From Paenibacillus sp. FSL H8-0332 (GTDB taxonomy: Bacteria; Bacillota; Bacilli; Paenibacillales; Paenibacillaceae): 64,000 bases of DNA. Where the stretch lies: assembly GCF_037963835.1 (NCBI RefSeq), contig NZ_CP150145.1:2666001-2730000 (forward strand). The letters are read 5' to 3'. The translations under genes and the position numbers were made by a program. The notes beneath the pieces are model-generated. The model worked only from the letters and a program-made list of their open reading frames with translations. It had not been told where the DNA came from and made no database searches. Every line of letters starts with the position of its first letter. Position 1 is the first letter of the stretch. Of this stretch, positions 61,213 to 64,000 are shown piece after piece.

Positions 61213-62394
61213 ATGGAGAGGTTAGAAGTCGAGGAGCTGCTCCCGGAAATGGTCAAATGGCGCCGCCATCTGCACCGTCATCCGGAGCTGTCCTATCAGG
61301 AGAAGGAGACCTCTGCCTATGTTAGGGCAAGGCTCACTGAGCTGGGGATTGAGATCAAGTCGAGCGCAGCGGGCTATGGACTGACAGGTATACTTAAAGG
61401 CCGGGAGACTGGAAGAACGGTAGTCCTGCGTGCAGATATGGATGCGCTGAATATTACGGAGGAGAGCGGCCGGGAATATGCTTCACAGCAGCCCGGGGTG
61501 ATGCATGCCTGTGGTCATGACGGGCATACAGCCATGCTGCTGGCTGCGGCAGCGTATTACAGCTCCCGCCGGGAAGATCTAAAGGGGGAGATCCGCTTTC
61601 TGTTCCAGCCGGCGGAAGAGGTCTGTCCCGGCGGTGCAGTGGGCATGATTGCGGAAGGCGTGCTTGCGGGTGCAGACGCCGTCTACGGATTGCATCTGTG
61701 GACGCCGTTCCCGCTCGGGACGGTAGGCAGTGCGCCGGGGCCGCTAATGGCTTCCGCCGATGAGTTCTTCATTGATCTGATCGGCCGTGGCGGACACGGC
61801 GGCATGCCCCACCGCACAGCAGACAGCATTGTGGCCGGTGCTGCACTGGTCACTGGACTGCAGACGATTGTCAGCCGCAATGTTGATCCGCTGCGTCCTG
61901 CTGTGGTCAGCGTGGGAACAATTCAAGGCGGTTCTGCCCAGAATATCATTGCCGAGCGCTGCCGGATTACGGGAACGGTGCGGGCATTCGATGAAGAGAC
62001 GCGGCATCTGATCCGCCGCAGAATCGAAGAGATGGCGGCCTCCGTGGCCGCAGCCTATGGTACAGAGGCGAAGGTGGATTATCTGATGGGGTATCCGCCG
62101 CTGGTGAATGACATTGCTGAATATGAACGCTTCGCCCGTGTGGCCCCTGAAGCGCTGGGTACTGATGCCCATGTGATGCTGATGGAGAAAATTATGCCGG
62201 CGGAGGACTTCTCTTATTATGTTCAGGAGATTCCTGGCTGCTTCATCTTCGTGGGCGCGGGCAATGCGGCCAAGGATGCCGTCTATCCGCATCATCACAG
62301 CAAATTTGATTTCGATGAGGATGCCATGCTCTATGGCGTGAAGCTGCTGGTCGGTATGGCCGACTCCTGTCTGAATGACTCATTATCCGTATAA
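61213..62394 (+). CDS. M20-family amidohydrolase (N-acyl amino acid hydrolase type)
   Basis: 393-aa metallo-amidohydrolase. Starts with WRRHLHRHPELSYQEKETSA, has metal motif MHACGHDGHTAM (about 97-108), FLFQPAEEVCPGGAVGMI with the catalytic Glu pair (about 134), the dimerisation domain (GRGGHGGMPHRTADSIVAGA, about 195-215), and a final HHHSKFDFDEDAM motif. Such enzymes cleave N-acetyl or N-acyl amino acids, or hippurate-like amides. GGAGAATA precedes ATG 61213. Confidence 0.92.
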   Translation: MERLEVEELLPEMVKWRRHLHRHPELSYQEKETSAYVRARLTELGIEIKSSAAGYGLTGILKGRETGRTVVLRADMDALNITEESGREYASQQPGVMHACGHDGHTAMLLAAAAYYSSRREDLKGEIRFLFQPAEEVCPGGAVGMIAEGVLAGADAVYGLHLWTPFPLGTVGSAPGPLMASADEFFIDLIGRGGHGGMPHRTADSIVAGAALVTGLQTIVSRNVDPLRPAVVSVGTIQGGSAQNIIAERCRITGTVRAFDEETRHLIRRRIEEMAASVAAAYGTEAKVDYLMGYPPLVNDIAEYERFARVAPEALGTDAHVMLMEKIMPAEDFSYYVQEIPGCFIFVGAGNAAKDAVYPHHHSKFDFDEDAMLYGVKLLVGMADSCLNDSLSV

Positions 62395-62458
62395 ATGTTA
62401 CCGCTCCAGGAAAAACTACTCTCAAATGCCATGGTAACGTGGACAGGAGGGTTCATTC

Positions 62459-62893
62459 TTGAAGACAGTCAAAGAAGTGATGACCGCGCATCCGGTGTCG
62501 GTTACTCTGCTGGACAATATCTATGAGGTTGCCGTCGCTATGAGAGATAGCGGGACAGGCTTCATTCCTGTGGTAGATTCGGCTGACGGGGCAACGCTAA
62601 TTGGTGTGATTACGGACCGCGATCTGGTCATCCGGGGGTATGCGGCCAAGCATCCCGGATCCACAGCCGTGGAGACAGTCATGAGCCGGGAGGTCGTCTC
62701 CGTTCAGGAGTCCGCCTCCGTGGAGGAAGCAGCAGAGCTGATGGCTTCTACACAGATCCGGCGCCTTCCCGTGACGCAGGGTAAGAAGCTGATCGGAGTA
62801 GTCTCGTTAGGCGATTTGGCAGCAAAGCGAATGTTCGCAGATGAGGCTGCGGAGGCGCTCCACGAAATCTCACAGCGGCAGCAGCTGCATTAA
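62459..62893 (+). CDS. two-CBS-domain protein
   Basis: 144-aa protein made of two CBS domains: VKEVMTAHPVSVTLLDNIYE with VVDSADGATLIGVITDRDLV, and VETVMSREVVSVQESASVEE with LPVTQGKKLIGVVSLGDLA. CBS pairs bind adenosyl nucleotides and sense energy status. No catalytic partner domain. TTG 62459 is 6-7 nt from AGGAGGG. It resembles the N-terminal part of AcuB but lacks the ACT domain. Confidence 0.88.
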   Translation: MKTVKEVMTAHPVSVTLLDNIYEVAVAMRDSGTGFIPVVDSADGATLIGVITDRDLVIRGYAAKHPGSTAVETVMSREVVSVQESASVEEAAELMASTQIRRLPVTQGKKLIGVVSLGDLAAKRMFADEAAEALHEISQRQQLH

Positions 62894-62905
62894 TAGAATG
62901 ACGAA

Positions 62906-62943
62906 TGGCTCATATCCGTTAGGCGGAGGTGGGCTTTTTCGTT
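62906..62943 (+). terminator. intrinsic terminator
   Basis: GGCTCATATCCG pairs with CGGAGGTGGGCT using G-U pairs and one mismatch, then TTTTTCG. Confidence 0.6.
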
Positions 62944-62965
62944 TCACACACAAGGAGGGAAATGG

Positions 62966-64000
62966 ATGAACGGAGCAGGGGAGGGTCCATGTATTACACG
63001 GAACGACCGGACGATTCTGCTGGAATGCGGACATCCGGGATTTGAGGAGGCGCGGGCGGTTCTAAGCGGATTCGCCGAGCTTGTCAAAAGTCCTCCAGCC
63101 TACCACACTTACCGGATCACGCCGTTGTCTCTATGGAACGCCGCTGCCGGGGGACAGACTGCAGCAGAGGTCATTGAAGGACTGCGCAGGCTGTCCAGGT
63201 GGGGTATTCCTTCCGAAGTGGAGGGGGAGATGGAGCTGCTGATGTCCCGTTATGGAAGCTTGCACCTGCATGCGGATGAAAGTGATCCGCAGGTTGTTTC
63301 GTTAACCGCTGACCGGGCGAGTCTGCTGGATGAACTGGATGACTCTCAGGAGTTGAAGGAGCTGGGCCTGCGCCGGGCCGGGGAGCTGCATAGCCACTGT
63401 CCGAAGATGAACCGGGGTCTGCTGAAGCAGGAGCTGACCAGACTGGGCTATCCTGTTCTTGATTATGCCGGGTACCGGGACGGGCAGAAGCTGAAGTTAG
63501 CCTGGCGGGAGTCTATGGGGGAAAATGGCGAAGAGAGCAGCGCCGAATTCAGGCTCCGGGATTATCAACGGGAAGCGGTCCGCCAATTTCAGGGGACCAG
63601 CGGACACGGCGGCAGCGGTGTAGCCGTGCTGCCCTGTGGGGCAGGCAAAACAGTTGTCGGTCTTGCAGTATTAGAGCAGCTGCAGTGCGAGACACTGATC
63701 CTGACTTCGAGCACGACTTCTGTAGAACAGTGGCGCGGGGAGCTCCTGCAGCGGACCACACTGAGTGCAGATGAGGTCGGGGAATACACAGGAGAACACC
63801 GGGAAGTGCGGCCTGTAACCGTTGCGACCTATCAGATGCTGACCCACAGGCGCTCCAAGGGAGGGCCGTTTATCCATATGAATCTGTTCCATGAACGGAA
63901 TTGGGGGCTGATTATCTATGACGAGGTCCATCTGCTTCCGGCGCCTGTCTTCCGGGCGACTGCAGATATTCAGGCTACGCGGCGGCTGGGGCTGACAGCA
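62966..64000 (+). CDS. XPB/Ssl2-type superfamily 2 DNA helicase, 3' partial
   Basis: The frame runs open to the right window edge (345 codons). ATG 62966 follows AGGAGGG at 6 nt. Residues 1-200 form an N-terminal region with poor conservation (an XPB-like damage-recognition domain is possible). Then RLRDYQREAVRQF (about 192), Walker A LPCGAGKTVVGL (about 220), motif Ia ILTSSTTSVEQWR, and motif II DEVH (about 318) with LLPAPVFR; LGLTA begins motif III. Prokaryotic XPB helicases unwind DNA in repair; the ATP-binding core seen here fits this group. Confidence 0.85.
   Translation, partial: MNGAGEGPCITRNDRTILLECGHPGFEEARAVLSGFAELVKSPPAYHTYRITPLSLWNAAAGGQTAAEVIEGLRRLSRWGIPSEVEGEMELLMSRYGSLHLHADESDPQVVSLTADRASLLDELDDSQELKELGLRRAGELHSHCPKMNRGLLKQELTRLGYPVLDYAGYRDGQKLKLAWRESMGENGEESSAEFRLRDYQREAVRQFQGTSGHGGSGVAVLPCGAGKTVVGLAVLEQLQCETLILTSSTTSVEQWRGELLQRTTLSADEVGEYTGEHREVRPVTVATYQMLTHRRSKGGPFIHMNLFHERNWGLIIYDEVHLLPAPVFRATADIQATRRLGLTA

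Noticed and set aside
1..64000. CRISPR array, rRNA genes, intact insertion sequence or prophage
   Set aside because: No array of direct repeats with spacers, no 16S/23S sequence, and no complete transposase or integrase frame was seen; the only mobile-type gene is the truncated Rpn protein.

Overview
The window looks like chromosomal DNA of a Paenibacillus or close relative (Firmicutes, Paenibacillaceae). Evidence: moderately GC-rich low-GC-type genes with strong AGGAGG ribosome sites and many TTG/GTG starts, Gram-positive housekeeping genes (ccpA, rpsD, ylaN, a T-box leader), stalk-domain secreted proteins, and an AgrD-type peptide tail of the kind found in this group. This assignment rests on gene content and reading of the protein sequences only; no database was searched.

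Layout. 1-5.3 kb: end of a CatE-like dioxygenase, a CPA1 Na+/H+ antiporter, a two-gene ThrE-type exporter, a YitT-like membrane protein. 5.3-12.1 kb: carbohydrate island with a frameshifted AraC regulator divergent from a GH127 beta-L-arabinofuranosidase, then a GH94 cellobiose phosphorylase and its LacI-type regulator, each preceded by the same 18-bp palindromic operator. 12.2-18 kb: an AT-richer accessory stretch with stalk-domain and lipoprotein genes, a compact agr-like quorum-sensing operon (kinase-less seven-TM protein, AgrB, a 44-aa AgrD, a stand-alone LytTR protein), and a C39-like protein. 18-20.1 kb: a graveyard of truncated genes around tRNA-Val(GAC). 20.1-22.2 kb: a MetRS with a non-standard KMSKS motif under a T-box. 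22.3-35.8 kb: mixed metabolism (site-2 protease, acetyltransferases, His-rich DUF1292 protein, lysine/arginine decarboxylase, MFS, gndA, aroK, aroA, CoA-binding protein, a DUF559-wHTH protein). 36-43.4 kb: IICBA PTS permease with ptsI, an ECF sigma/DUF4179 pair, a PfpI protein. 43.5-52.2 kb: ccpA, MTAN, divergent acuA/acsA with a cre-like site, class A PBP, rpsD with a long leader; this resembles the Bacillus subtilis ccpA-acu-acsA-rpsD neighbourhood. 52.4-64 kb: GAF-GGDEF diguanylate cyclase, lipoprotein, M29 aminopeptidase, an HPr-like protein without the active histidine, ylaN, Ca2+/H+ antiporter, Asp23 protein, yugN-like/ftsW, M20 amidohydrolase, CBS protein and the start of an XPB-type helicase cut by the window edge.

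How it fits together. Sugar use is the strongest theme: extracellular or imported arabinoside and cellobiose breakdown, PTS uptake with Enzyme I, CcpA, a Ser46-only HPr relative that might serve regulation, and acetate activation (AcsA) controlled by its acetylase AcuA. The most novel-looking element is the 14.1-15.8 kb agr-like operon, which has signal production genes and a LytTR DNA-binding protein but no histidine kinase or receiver domain, and whose peptide predicts a serine lactone ring.
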